Shown: positions 44,756-57,167, counted from the first letter of the stretch. The stretch: 64,000 bases of DNA from Saccharum officinarum (GCA_020631735.1 CM036209.1:6113451-6177450), one strand, 5' to 3'. Numbers and translations: made by a program. Notes: a model not told the origin generated them from the letters alone.

Positions 44756-44846
44756 TGGACCGAGCTGGATTTGAACCAACACAGACATGGCCCTGTTTGC
44801 TAATTTACATAGAGTCTGTCCCTATTAACCAGTCAGGCATCGACAC
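44756..44846 (-). pseudogene. Plastid-derived tRNA-Tyr (trnY) relic
   Basis: On the minus strand the sequence runs TGTCGATGCCTGACTGGTTA through a GTAAATT anticodon region to GGTTCAAATCCAGCTCGG, matching chloroplast trnY-GUA. Substitutions and a few extra bases in the anticodon and variable regions show it is a decayed nuclear insert of plastid DNA. The neighbouring plastid genes trnE and trnD were not recognised. Confidence 0.6.
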
Positions 44847-45064
44847 GTGAAGAATTTATATTCTAAGCTTTTTAACGATCTATGATTAACCTTTTTTATA
44901 ATACTCCTAACCCTAGGGGATATTGAATCAATACTTCTCGGGTGAGAGCTTGACGATCGTTTTTATCTAGATTCAGCATTTAAATGGAAACAAAGAAGCC
45001 TTATGGTGAAATATGAAGTAATATAAGAAAAAACAAAATTGGCCGCAGGTTCGAGACCTGCATG

Positions 45065-45140
45065 GGCCAAATTTTGGTCAGTTGGTTAGAGCGTCGTGCT
45101 AATAACGCGAAGGTCGCAGGTTCGAGACCTGCATGGGCCA
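45065..45140 (+). pseudogene. Damaged tRNA-Ile (AAU) gene with duplicated 3' part
   Basis: CAGTTGGTTAGAGCG, the anticodon loop CTAATAA and GGTTCGAGACCTGCATGGG match nuclear tRNA-Ile(AAU), including D, anticodon and T arms and B box. The 5' acceptor strand is altered to GGCCAAATTTTGG, leaving only about four acceptor pairs. A 35-bp direct repeat of the T arm and 3' end lies upstream (45044-45078) and again at 45114-45148, so the damage probably came from a tandem duplication with deletion. Confidence 0.7.
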
Positions 45141-46851
45141 AATTTTGGTTCACCTGTTTTTTTTTAATGATTTCCTTGGAGTTTTCTTTTTTTTAATAAA
45201 TTTCCTTAACTTTTTATTTTATTGCCATGCACCGAGAAGCCAGGCAGACTAGAATGGAGCACCGATCGAGCATGGAACTGACAGACCGCGGCATCTCCCA
45301 TGAGCTCTATGAGAGTAAATAGTATGAGTTGGATGCTACTAGACAATTTCTTCTTTTTTTCGCGAGAGAGGGAGTAGGAACATGAGGAAGAAGATGTACA
45401 GTTGCTTCCTTTTTTGTTCGCGAGCGGGTTTGTACCTAGTTTCTTTGTGGGGTGGGGAGAGAGAGAGTAGAAACACAAGGTATAGAAGATGTGTCTCGCG
45501 TATCCTGCTCTTACGGCGGTCACCATCCACATATTGGTTGAATATATAGGAACATGAGAAAGAAGATGCGTCTCTCACATCCCTGCTCTTACGACGGTTA
45601 CCATTGGTTTAATTTTGTGGGTTGCCATAAGTAATCCGTAAACTAAACCTATACTTACTCACCACTGCCGTTCTAACCCATACTACTGTCTGCCAAACTA
45701 TTTTTTTCATTCTATTTTAGAAGGCCAATTAGCATATATATATAGGTAGTCAGATCACCGGCGAAGAAGTTGTTGCTGCCTAGAAAAACTGAAGAAGAAT
45801 GTTTTCAATCACATCGCATGTCATGTAGAAAAGGAAGGTAAGAGGAAAAGGAAAGAGTGAAATACATCGGCGATACTTAAATTTAGGAGGCGGTGCCATC
45901 TGAGTCCCAAACTTCTAAATTTTGTTAGTTTTCAGACCCTAAACTTGTCAAGGGCTCTAGCACTATATTCCAAATGGGTTTCGACTCACTCCATACGCTG
46001 ACGTGGCATGCTGACTTAGCGCCGACATGGATCCGTCATACTGGATTCAATACTTAAACTTGCACGACGGTGCCATGTAGACCCCAAAAATCTAAAATTG
46101 CATATCTAGATATCACATACTTGCTAAACGAGCCACAAGAGATACCTAAACTTGTGTAATGATGCCAAATAAAGATCCCTAACTTCCAAAACTATAGATC
46201 CAGGTCCTCAAACATGCTAATCGGGCCACATAAGGACGAAAATACCGATGCTAATAGATCCAAGATTGCTGCAGCTGTACCATTGTGCTGTCAACACTCT
46301 GGATAGTGGATACATGTTACGATCTGCCTATGAAAATAAGATTGGCTCTGCATTGGGTAAGCCAATAGATGATGAAGTGCTGAAAGGAAACTAGGTAGGT
46401 AAACCACAAAAACACTTGTTCCATCCAAATATGCTAAAAGATGGAGGGATCTACACGATGGCTTTCAGTCTGTCATACAAACGTGTACTCATAAAAACAT
46501 TTGGGCAATCGAATCCACACTACATTTGCAATATACATTAATGAAGCAGGGACAATGTGATAGTGACACACACTTTATTTATTGCCAGTAATAGAAAAAG
46601 GCATGCACAACACAAACTTTGACAGAAGCACACACACAAACAACGACTCATGCACACAACATACGTGTATAGATACATATATAGCTTAGGCCTCCAGTGG
46701 AGGCGCAAGCATGCAAGCCAATAATGTGAAAAAATCAAACCAACAACAAGGTAGACACGATGATGCTGTATTCACTCTTCAAATAAATCCCTGCCGTTCA
46801 GCACTGCATGGCTTATAAGATCGCCGATATGTAGGTACTGTAATTTACTTA
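45141..46851. other. Gene-free spacer
   Basis: No exon was supported. A weak direct repeat at about 45470-45605 has AACATGAGAAAGAAGATG and CTGCTCTTACG stretches twice. The part nearest 46851 probably contains the 3' UTR of the DUF4220 gene. Confidence 0.4.
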
Positions 46852-49502
46852 CTACACGCCGTGGCCGTGCAGCTCCTGTGGCTGCCGGGTAACGCCTGCG
46901 TGGGTGCAGAAGGCCCAGAGGCAGGAGATGAGGTCGCCGCCGGAGGTGGCCACGGCCTTGGCGTGACCTTGGACGTCGTTGGACGGGGCCAAGTAGATGA
47001 CCAGCCGTACCCAGAAATTGGCCAGCTGATTCCAGGCTTCAGCCTCGTCGCCAATCTTGTGGATTCTGTCGAGCAGCTCCACGGCATCCAGTGTCGTCTT
47101 GTCTAGACGACGCCGCTTGCTCCTCAGGGAATGTAGGATGGCGTCCTTGGAGCAGCGGCACGGCGTGCACAGCATGCAGCCCCAGCTGCAACAATTCTGC
47201 AACACATTTGCCAGGCAGGTCCTCATGTCTTTGAACCTCTCAGACACCCATACCTCATCGTCAGGCAGCACCTCCGGCATGTGCGCCACCAGGTACATGC
47301 AGTACCTGGATAGCGTTTTCGCCACGACCCTCGCTTGGTCATCATCACCAACAGGAACATTGTCTGCTTGTCGCCAGTTCTTCTTCTTCTGCTTCTTCTT
47401 CTTCTTCTGCTTCTTCTTGTGCTCGATGTTGAAGAGCTCTGTGGCGAGATGCCTGGCCAGGATGATCTCAGTAGTAGAAATTGTTGTTGTCATCGTCGTC
47501 TTCCTTCCAGCAGCAGCACTCTCTCCGTCGTCAGGGCCAAGGCCAACAACACCCAGCAGTAGCTGTTGAGGAAAGCTGATGGTGGGGTTGTCCACTCTTA
47601 TGAGCTTCAAGACCTGGATAATATCTTTCTTGGCTTTGGTTGCCAGCGGGATTGATTTATTTGTGCATATGATGGATAGCTTGTTGATTGGCCCATAGGC
47701 ATCAACGATGGACACTTGGTTGATCTGGATATCTTTGTAAGCTCGGCGCCAAAATATAAGTCTTCTAGTCAAACCAAATATGAAATACCTCACAACGAAG
47801 ATGTAGTACAAGCTTTTTCTAAGCTTGGAATCTTTGGGCAGGACGCCATAGTAGCACACAAGGCGGACCAGGTTCAAGTTTAAGTCGGCGTAGGTGGTGA
47901 GGAACTCATTGGCTTCAAAGCAAATGAGGGTAGCTAGAAGGGCCAAGGTGATGGAGAAAGAAAGGAATGGGAAGTTTTCAGCCAGGGGGCGGCCGGTTGA
48001 TACATTGGCCATGCAATAGAAGTAACCAGCGTCTTTGGTGGTGCCGAGTATAGCCAAGATGGCTAGAAGGTAAATGGCCCCAAAGAGCCAGGACCAGACG
48101 ATGTTGCAGATCCATTGATTAAGGCTGGACAAGGATAAACGGTCGGCCGCCTGGTAGTAGCGTTGGAGGAAGTCGAGCTCTAGCTGAAGCACCTGGAAGG
48201 GCCTATTAATGTCGCTGTCGCCTCCATGGACCTTAAGGTTGAGGAGACCCTCGAGCATCACCCTACGAGCCATGTCCGAGCCCACCTCCACCATGGGGTA
48301 TTGCTCGAAACGGCGTCGTAGCAGCTTGAAGAGGGAGAAGGAGAGGCACAAGTCCTGAAGGTGTAAGCCTAAGCCCTTCCCCTCCTTCTTCACCCTCTTG
48401 TCGGCCCCCCTGTCATCATCGGATAAAAGAAGGCGAATGTCATTGTCGTCAGTCTGTTTCCGCCATTTCCATACCATACCCACGGTGACAATTTTGCTGC
48501 TTCTTCTTGTCATCTTGTCGTCTTCATCGCTTGCAATTGCATGGTCGTCGTCCGCCAGGTCCAAGTGGACACTGACATGCTTCAGGCCGCTCTGCCCATT
48601 AAGGAACCCTCCGACACCGTAGCCGTGATCCATAGTGGTCACGACCTTGGGTGGCGCCCTCTTATTCTTCTTCTTCTTATCGCGGAACACAAGTTTGTGC
48701 TCCCCTTCCACCACGAACGGACACATTTCCATAATGGCTTCAGGATCATCAGGATGGTGAGCAGTAGAGGAGTAGTTGCGCTTCTTCTCCTCCTCTTCTT
48801 TAACGTGCTGCATGTAGGCCGCAATGAGGAGAGGGTTCCTCCCGGTGCGCCAGGATCGGCTCTCCAGCCATGTGTTGAGGATCCTCTGCATCAGCTTCAA
48901 AAAGCTGATCAACCAGAGGAAAACAAACATGACCCTCACGGCGGTCCCCCACTTCTTGTTTGCTTCGTCATGGGCATGACCTCCCATGTTCAGGAAGACG
49001 AGGTAGCCAGCCCACAGCATGTGGCCGACCTCGTCGGCGTTGTCCATGAGCGTGAACCGTCCAGCACTCCTCGAGAAGGAGGAGCCGTCGGTCGACAGCA
49101 CCATCACCTGCACCTTCATGCGGATGAGCTCGACGAGCAGGAACCACAGCAGGGTGAGGAGGAACCCTGTCCCTCCCCGGCCTTTGTGAGCGAGAAGACA
49201 GATGAGAGGACAGGGAGGAAGACGACGAAGGTGATGCGCAACATGATGCGCACCGCAGGTTCAAGGTTGGCAGTTCTATAGCTAGCAAAGCCAAGGAACA
49301 AGCGAACTATGCCAGGGAAGAGGAGAGTGAATGTGAGGAGCAGCATGAGCACCACGGTGAGGGCCAGGACCCTCGCCGTCATGGGCTCTGCGCTCGCCAC
49401 AGCCGTGCCGTTGTACGACTTCAACATTTGGCTGCACTGGGCTTTGTTGAGTTTCCACAGATCTAGGAGGCTAGCCCTAACTATGTCCAAAGGCAGCGCC
49501 AT
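46852..49502 (-). CDS. DUF4220/DUF594 multi-pass membrane protein, one apparent frameshift
   Basis: Intronless minus-strand gene of about 880 codons. The start MALPLDIVRASLLDLW (49502) is followed by helices VLALTVVLMLLLTFTLLF and LRITFVVFLPVLSSVF. At about 49165-49182 one base appears missing in a G-rich stretch, and the frame continues as TGFLLTLLWFLLVELIR into a long open frame (755 codons from 49119). More helices follow (WAGYLVFLNMGG; VMFVFLWLISFL; WSWLFGAIYLLAIL; FSITLALLATLICF). Low-complexity Lys runs lie near the middle. The C-terminus VRLVIYLAPSNDVQGHAKAV and CLWAFCTHAGVTRQP is the DUF594 hallmark. The family is large in grasses and its function is unknown. The frameshift may be a homopolymer error or a real lesion. 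Confidence 0.88.
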
Positions 49503-49931
49503 TGAGGCTGTGGTGATGTGTGCATATATGACTAGTTAGCTCCGATCAACCGAAGCCTGCCTGCAGGCAGCTCTGGTTCTGGCACCAGGGAGCGAGCGAG
49601 GTCTATATATAGGCATGCGTGTGTAGGTGTGCCAATGCCGGCCGGCAACAACGATGAGGACGTCACATGATAGATGGCCTATACCGTTTCCTACCTACCA
49701 TGCATGCAATTCTTTACTTGGTAAACAATTCAGACAAATGTGCCGTTGCACATGCTCGCATGCAGGAATCAGTTCTTTAGCTTTCATACCTTTGGACTTT
49801 TGGTCCCTCCCCGCCCGGACCCTGGAGCCATGGAAAGCTCTCACTCACTGCATTGCATGCCGGCCGCTGCGAATAAACACTCATGCATGTGCCTGCAGGC
49901 TAGCTTTTCGCAAGTGTTGAGTTAGGAATGG
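49503..49931 (-). promoter_or_regulatory. Upstream region of the DUF4220/DUF594 gene
   Basis: On the minus strand a TATATATA stretch lies near 49600, about 100 bp upstream of the start codon, and could serve as a TATA box. No other element is assigned. Confidence 0.4.
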
Positions 49932-50365
49932 ATCCCCGGGCTGATCGGGGACGCGAAGGGAGCCTTTTCTTTTGATGGGATAATAGTCTACTTCTGGTGG
50001 AACATTTGGAAGGAGAGAAACAGACGAATTTTCCAACAAAAATCTTTAAACCCAAGACAGGTTGCGGGCTTGTGTAAAGATGATATTACCCTGTACCGCA
50101 TGGCAATGGAGACGCCAAATCAATAAGAACCAATGGACTGACGAAATCATAGCAGATGCAAGCTTCGTTTATGGCCATCGCCTAGCAGTCGAACAATCCA
50201 GTTTTTTTTCGGTTGGCAAGTAGTATGGACAGTTTAGTTCCACTAATCCTAGTTGTAAAAAGCTTTTGTTTTTGTTTTGCTTCCAATCTTCGTTTGTAAA
50301 GTTTTTTCTTCTTATCGTCTAATAAAAATTGCGGCAAAGCTTTTGCCGTCCTTTCGAAAAAAAAA
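49932..50365 (+). mobile_element. 5'-truncated L1-type LINE tail
   Basis: The reading DGIIVYFWWNIWKERNRRIF, at about 49975-50035, is the conserved C-terminal zf-RVT region of plant L1 reverse transcriptases. A 3' UTR and an A9 tail (50357-50365) follow. The 5' boundary and target duplication are not clear. It is a dead fragment. Confidence 0.75.
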
Positions 50366-50978
50366 CGCTCAGAGTGTTGGAACACTCCATTCTTTGCTTG
50401 GTAAATTTTTGAGATGCAGGCAGGCCAGGCGGTGGGGAGGGGAGAGACGGCGGTGAGGCGGAGGCGCCTCACCGGTGAGGCCGGAGCAGGTGGCGGAGGA
50501 CGGGAGGAGGCAGCTAGGCCAGGTTAGGGCAGATGGCCATAACGGCATTGGGCTTCAGGAAGAAGACGTCGTTGGGTTTCGGTGACAGCTGTGAGCCATT
50601 GGATGAGGAGACCAATGGTCCAAAAATTAAGTGTTTTTTGCCTCGAAACAACCGAGTGCTGGCTAGACGGATCCTTTCCTTTTCCCCTCGCCTTCTTCCT
50701 TCCCTAGAAGGCTAGAAGGACATGCAATCTGGGCATAGCAGCAACTTCTTCTCCGGTTAATTATTCCTCTCTACTATCCGGTCTTTGAAATTAGAGAAGG
50801 AAAAAAAAGAGAGTTGCTAAATCACAGGCGCTTGATTTTTGTTTTCTTTCCAGGCGACGAACATCATGCATCTAATCTAAATCTAATGATCAGTACGTAC
50901 TCATCCTCAACCTTAGGGCTGAACACCTTCTTCCTTGATGCTAGTTCATCTTCACTTTCATACACCTGTACGATAGGA
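50366..50978. other. Gene-free spacer
   Basis: No gene, RNA or element end is seen; the region ends at the CACTA start. Confidence 0.4.
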
Positions 50979-51189
50979 CACTACAACAGAAAGTTCATCA
51001 CCGCCGGCTCCAGACCCCGTCACCGACGGTTTTGGCCCCCATTGGTAAAAGTCGACTGTGATGGCCGGTGCTCACCACCGCCGGTTTCGAACCGGCGGTG
51101 TCAATATTTGCCACCGTCAGCTCAACGGACCATCTGGCGGTGACGATCCCATGATCGCTGCCGGTTCATCCTACTGGCTGGCGGAGATA

Positions 51190-51560
51190 TTATCTCTAGC
51201 AACGCCGGGCCGGCGTACTACCCGTCGGTGATGGTGGGAAGATCAACGCCGGATCGGCGTACCATCCGGCGTTGATGGTGGGAACATCACCGCCGTACCG
51301 GCATACTATCTGGCAGTACTAATGGAAACATCAATGCCGGCCCAGCGTACCATACAGCGGTGATGCTTGAAATATCAACGCCGGTCCGGTGTACCATCCG
51401 GCTGTGATGCGGCAACCATCGCCGCCGGCCCGTCGCACTACCCGACTGTGATGACGGAAACATCAACGCCAATTCGGCATATCATCCGTCGGTGATGCAG
51501 GTACCAGCGCAGCCGGTCAGGTTCCATTCGACGGTGATGACGGCTGTGTCACCACTGCCG
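51190..51560. repeat. 44-bp tandem array in CACTA subterminal region
   Basis: ATCAACGCCGG-type motifs begin at 51241, 51285, 51329, 51373, 51417, 51461 and 51505, exactly 44 bp apart. Degenerate units extend on both sides, giving about eight copies. Each unit pairs a CGCCGG motif with a CCGGCGGTGATG-like inverse. Confidence 0.85.
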
Positions 51561-52245
51561 TTGTGTTTGTACCGGTGGTAATGTTTTATCCATTACCGCC
51601 GGCGTGGCCACTGTGCATTGTTCACAATACATTATAGTAACAGCAACAATACATAAATTTCATGGTTTACATTACCAGCAACATATATATATAGATAGAC
51701 AATGTACTGTGTCCAAAAACATACATCACCACATAGACACAAATATCCATACAAAACGACAGGGGACATAACATCCAAATCAATCCACAGAAAATATATA
51801 GTTTTCAGAACAGAAAATAGACATCCATATATAATGGAACCGGCATTACAAGGTGAAGAACACTAGCACCTTCATTAGATAAGCTGATGGTCTCCATAAT
51901 GAAACCGCCAAGATCTTCTTGCAACCCAGATATCTCCAAAATGGTTAGCTCCGCAAAAGATGGCACTACTGTCTGCGACACAAGAAAAAGGTGAAACATA
52001 GTTAAGACAAGCCTTGCTTCACACTCAGGTCGCTAGGTCATCAATTGAGTGAAGGGCCCAGGGGCGAACCTGTACTGAGCCAGAGGAGAGATCATGGATG
52101 GGGCTGCATGCGCATCATCTAATTCGTCCCACTCACAAAATCACTCCAATACTCTTGCTTAGGTGGGTATTGACTCCTTTCTGGCTCGATGCCCTTCTTT
52201 GCATACTGGTTGTTCAGGTGGTACCTAAAATACTTGAATGAGTTG

Positions 52246-55200
52246 TGTAACAGAATTGACCAGTTATACGAAATTAAGTAAGAAATCACCCGCTGGAGCA
52301 GACGATTTAGCAAACTTAAGCCCGTATAACCCGGTAGTCCGTGAAATCACGAAGGATTTCAAGCCAACTCGCACACCAGCCAAGATCGTAATAAGTTTAG
52401 CGGTCATCATCACATATTACATAAAAATTCGCATCACCGGTACATCAGAGTTTAAACATATTTATTACAAACCGAGTTCAAATAGAAAGTAGCGGAAGTA
52501 AATAGTTCAAATCCACACACACTGACACGGAGTTCGAAGTAAAGTGCCGGCTGATAATCATCTCCAACAAAAGCATCAGATGAGACGTAAGGAATGACCA
52601 TTGCCCATGGTCCTAAGCATCACCCATCGCAGGATAAAGGCAGTTGATATAGTAGCTGTAATACATCTGCCCATCTGCAACAAGTGGGAACAAAACCCAG
52701 AGTACGAAGAGGTACTCTGCTAGACTTACCCGACATAACCAAAAATAAAGTGACACCAAGCATTATGAAGGGCTTTATAGTGATGTAGCTGACTCCTTTG
52801 CAAAAGGCAATTTTAGCATTTTAAGAATCTTTTCCAAAAACATTATATCAAGTCAATCATTATTAACCTGTTGGCTATATTTGCACCTATACTAGAGCAA
52901 GCATGTGATTAAGCAAATAATGATAACCAATGATCATTAGCACTTCCATAATGTCATATCCATTATAACTATCAAAGTGTTTCATCAACATTACTACGAT
53001 GAAGTAACTCAAGTCAAGTGTTCACTATCCAGTGAACGATGGCGATTCGAATCGATTATTAACTAGCTGGTGATTTATTCCTCACACAAACCTCACTGAC
53101 CCGCTAAAGTGAGATATTGGTTATCGAGTCAACTATCCGGGTAGAATCTTGAGTTCGCCAGGAACCACATGTACCCAGGGGCCGATCGACTGCCTTTCGG
53201 TCTTATCATCGCGCCCTCGTGTCCTACCACACCATCTTCGGTACAGTGTGCTGTGGGCAATCCACTCGGCCCAAATAATCTCCCAGTTTCGCGGTCGAAA
53301 GATACGTTATTCGGCCTGCTAAATGTGAGGCATGCGTTCAACATGACCCGAAGCCCAACAACGGTCGGTCCTTAATCGACACAGACGGAAATCACTATAG
53401 TTCGAAACCCTGTAAGTTTCCGTCCGGTCTCAACTTCAAATTAACACTTAGTTATCCCATGATGACATAATTATCCAAGCAGATCCAGGTAACCACCTAT
53501 AGCTCACAGGTGACAGAAAATCACCCGACTTCTACCGGTCTAAGCCAGCTAAGCATTGACTCGACTGCAGATACTAGGGTAACAAGGATACAGTATAACA
53601 AAGGTAAACAAGGTATAATGCAGCAACGGTTGTAAACAACTCCTGAACGAAATACATCAATTAAAGTAAAACATTAATTAAATATTTGCAAACCGAAGGA
53701 GAAATGCTCCGGTGCTTGCCTCTCTTGAAGGAACTCGGGCGGTGATCGAGGCACTCTTAAAGCTCCTCAACGTCCTCCTCGTTGACTTCGGGCACCTCCT
53801 GTGGCTACACCTCGAGCTGCTCTTCTGGCTCCTCAGGTACTACGACTGAATTCTCTGCTTGCGATCCTGTATGATGCTTGTGCGTCAGTGCTTATGCAAA
53901 AGGTGCATGGGATGAAGGGGCACACAATGATTATGCTTGCATGCAAGGTAGATGAACATGATTAGCCCTATTGGGTAGAGTAGAAGTAAAATTCTTTTAC
54001 AAGGTAGTCAACATCATCCAAAAACATGTACTATAAGTACCTGTCATCTACTGCATTCTCTTCTACTACTAACTACCATGTAGCCACACGCAAGTACTGC
54101 TACACTAATACTACAACCACTGTACTAGCATGCTAAGTCACCACATCAAGTTAAAATGCTTCAAAGATACACCAAAGATTTACTAATTCACTAATCATGC
54201 ATAAAGCAAGATTTAATTAAACCCTAATTAACACTAGGTTTGAATAGTAACATCTATTTTAACAGCACAGAAAATTCTGAGAAAATCACAGTAGCATAGA
54301 ACTACTGTAAGTAGACTACCATAAAATTTTTATGACATTTGGATAAGTAAAATAGCTTACACAAAAATGACAAGCTATGGCATAAAAGTGAGCATGAAAA
54401 TACTTTGTACTATGAAAAGTATCAAACAACAGAATGAGTATTTTTCCAATGTTCTACATAGTAAATAAGCATTGTACAAAAATTATCATGCCCATGTTTT
54501 ATACATATTTTTCTCTCTAGCAAAAATAACAAATATAAGCAAATAGAGGCACTTGAACCAAATCTCAATATTTTTCTACAGAATAGGTATGCCCTATATT
54601 TTTCATATAAAGTACAGCACATATGGAGAATAACAAACTTGGAATCATATTTTTTTGAGCTTTCTATGATTTGTTATGCATTTCCCAAGATAATAGCATT
54701 TACAAGGATTAAATTAAGCTACACAGAAAAGTATCACAAAAATGACATGAAATATTTTTATACAGTAGGTCTACTCATAAGAAACCTAACAAAACTTGTT
54801 TCATCCAATTTGGAGCTAAAATGAGCAAGTTACAAATTTCCAAAGCATTTCAAAGAAATAAAGAAATCCTTTTCTTAAATCCTTTTCTCTGAAAACCGGC
54901 TGAAAAATGCTAGAGCCACCCAGGGCTGTGCACACACGCGCGCACACTGAGACAGACAGGTGGCCCCGTGACCCCACGGGTCAGACACAGAAAGAGAGAG
55001 AGGGGCGCCGGCGGCCACATCTCGCCGGCGGCGAGGTCTCAGCCGGCGAGGGTACCACCCTCGTGTTCCCCGTGACGAGCCGCACACGTAGGGCTAGCAG
55101 ATCGCGCCAAAGGAGGAGCGGAGCAGGCTTGCCGGCGCTAATGGCGGCGCGATAGCGCTACCTGGCGGCAATGTCGTCATGGCCGGCCACGGTGGAGCGA

Positions 55201-56356
55201 AACGAGGCGAGCAGCGACTTCGCGCGTTCAAGGCGGTCAGACGAAGGCGAAACGGGGAGGGAATGGGAGGCGGAGGAGCTCCGGCCATGCACGCCGGCCA
55301 ACAGCGGCCATGGTGGACAGCGGAGGAGAAATGCCCACGACAGGCCCTACCTGGCTCAACTGTCAAAGCTGTCGCGAGCACGGGGTGTCGGAGAGCGAGG
55401 CGGAGCGGTGTGCTCGCTATTGCGGGCGACGGTGGACTACCGGCGGTGAATTTCACCGGTGGGGCTGCGGCTCGAGGTGGCGAGTGGAAGGAGCGGCTCG
55501 GGTTTTCTTTTTGAAATGGGAGAGAGAGAGAGAGAGCGAATGGAGAGGGTGGGGGCGCTGCGGCTGGCTTGAAGACGGGAGAGTGCGTGCCGGGAGGGGC
55601 CACCGGACGCCAAGTGCCGCCATCGCCGGCGAATGGCGGCCACGGGGCGCACGGCTCCTGAGCGCGGTCGGGCGCGGCGCGCGCGGGGGATGAAGGCGTG
55701 GCGCGAGCGTGGGCCTAGGCCGGGGAAGCCGAGATGGGCCAGAAGGAGGAACACGGGCGCGAGCACTGCACGCACGGGAGTGGGAGGGAGGCGGAGCCGA
55801 GCGGGCCGGGTGGCTTCGGCCAGTGGGCCGGATGGCAGGCGCGGCCCAAAAAGGTGAAAAAAAGAAATTTTCAATTTCTATTTTCAAATAAATTTCAAAC
55901 AACAGCTTCAAATCAATTTTTGAGCAAGAAAATGGCATTTTCTAGAAATGGCCCAAAAATGAAAGTTGCTTAGAATTTACTTCTCTACAACTTTTATTAA
56001 GGGACCAACTCAAAATTCTGCATAGATTTTGAACTGGAATGTAAAAGTTAAATATGAAGGGGTTTTGACCATTTTTAGGAATATTTTTAAAAGCCAAATT
56101 TGACAAAACTTTGAATACAAAAATTTCTCCATAAATCATGGTGAACCATTATAAGCTAATTAGTTAATCAAACAAACATGCTTAACACTAGTACAAGCGA
56201 GAACACGGCATAGAATTAATTAAACAAAACTATGCAACAAGCATGTTTCAAGTCCATGTTTCATTTATATTTGATGCTATGGTAATGGATGCTTGATGAT
56301 GCATTATACCCATGATTTGTAAGTGTTAAATGCATGCGTAACACCAGGGTGTTACA
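52246..56356 (-). mobile_element. Probable solo LTR of about 4.1 kb with 5-bp target duplication
   Basis: The segment starts TGTAACAGAATTG and ends CAGGGTGTTACA, TG..CA on both strands, and AGTTG flanks it at 52241-52245 and 56357-56361. No second internal copy of either end is seen, so it appears to be one LTR left after LTR-LTR recombination. The minus orientation is suggested because its start, TGTAACACCCTGG, is like other grass gypsy LTRs. A GC-rich block at 54900-55860 produces long overlapping frames on both strands that resemble nothing known. Confidence 0.75.
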
Positions 56357-56491
56357 AGTTGCCTACGATAAAGAATGCCGATGCTTTGCATCCTCTTCAT
56401 CAAACCCATCAGGAAAAACAAACAGGTCCTGCAGCTTCTCCAAGCGAAGATTCTTTAGACTGGATGGAACCGCCCATTCCTTCTATTTTTT

Positions 56492-56782
56492 CTAGTACCT
56501 ATACTTGATGGGTATGTTGTTCTTCACTAACACCCCGATGGCCATCTTGTATGCCGCCATGAGACCAAGTGGCTCCACAGGTTCTCCGGCCGGATCCAAC
56601 AAGGTGATAAAATGTCTACGGTTGGGCAACTTGCTCCGTCCTCGCCTAGCAGGCCTGTCTACTGTGATTCTGCTACTCTCGGTGGGAGCTTCCTCATGCA
56701 CATATAGCCCTCGCCTACCACAGCACCTAGCAGCCCTATCTGTTGTGATTGTGTTACCCTCGGTGGGAGCTTCCTCCTGCAC
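56492..56782 (-). CDS. CACTA-associated protein fragment
   Basis: A 96-codon minus-strand frame contains GEPVEPLGLMAAYKMAIGVL, resembling a conserved stretch of plant CACTA (En/Spm-type) ORFs that bind or accompany transposase. Upstream of it two imperfect copies of an EEAPTE...DRPARRGR unit occur. It is truncated at both ends relative to such proteins. Recognition is by memory of the family and is moderate. Confidence 0.4.
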   Translation of the reverse strand: MQEEAPTEGNTITTDRAARCCGRRGLYVHEEAPTESSRITVDRPARRGRSKLPNRRHFITLLDPAGEPVEPLGLMAAYKMAIGVLVKNNIPIKYRY

Positions 56783-56923
56783 ATATAGATCAAATACTGA
56801 GGCTATATGATTGTTTTATATATATAACAAAGTTGTCTCAGGTATGAAAATACGCAGATGGATTACCACGCCGATTCCCTTGAGGTGGAGGTACGAGGAA
56901 GGGGACGGCGGGCAGGCACCCTC

Positions 56924-56994
56924 AGGCGCTGGTACTTCATGGGCCATGTGTGTTCTTTTTTTTTGAGTAAAACAGGAGGCGCTGGTACTTCATG
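56924..56994 (-). mobile_element. Tiny retroposed insert with 18-bp target duplication
   Basis: AGGCGCTGGTACTTCATG occurs at 56924-56941 and 56977-56994, flanking a 35-bp insert that contains a T9 run. On the minus strand this reads as a short poly(A)-tailed piece ending like the LINE tail at 8585-8664 (CCTGTTT then A run). An extremely short LINE-mediated insertion is the best explanation. Confidence 0.65.
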
Positions 56995-57167
56995 ATTTTT
57001 TAAAATGAGCCATGGATATCCTCCTGCCATCCTTGTGCAATGTCCTAATAGAACACAATGTTGTCAAGCCATTCGATTCAAAAGTCAAAACATAGTGAAA
57101 AAAATGACTTGATGCTAACTAGCAAGCTCCCAGCGGCAACCTTCAAATTAAATATGGGTACACCTAA

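Larger units (their letters stand above)
50979..57167. mobile_element. CACTA-type element end and interior, with nested insertions
   Basis: CACTACAACAGAAAG at 50979 is a CACTA-type terminus. It is followed by GC-rich inverted and tandem CACCGCCGG/CCGGCGGTG motifs typical of subterminal regions. On the other side of the nested LTR (52246-56356), a minus-strand frame resembles CACTA-associated protein text. The far terminus was not found, and it may lie right of the Athila-like element or outside the window. The end coordinate is only the next nested boundary. Confidence 0.55.

Noticed and set aside
44756..44846. Functional tRNA-Tyr gene
   Set aside because: It has the plastid form without the nuclear intron and carries extra bases in the anticodon and variable regions, so it is a relic.
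51190..51560. Possible CRISPR-like array
   Set aside because: The 44-bp units are contiguous, with no constant repeat and variable spacer pattern, and the DNA is a plant nuclear CACTA element.
54875..55973. Long GC-rich frames within the 4.1-kb LTR
   Set aside because: Frames on both strands overlap completely and resemble no protein.
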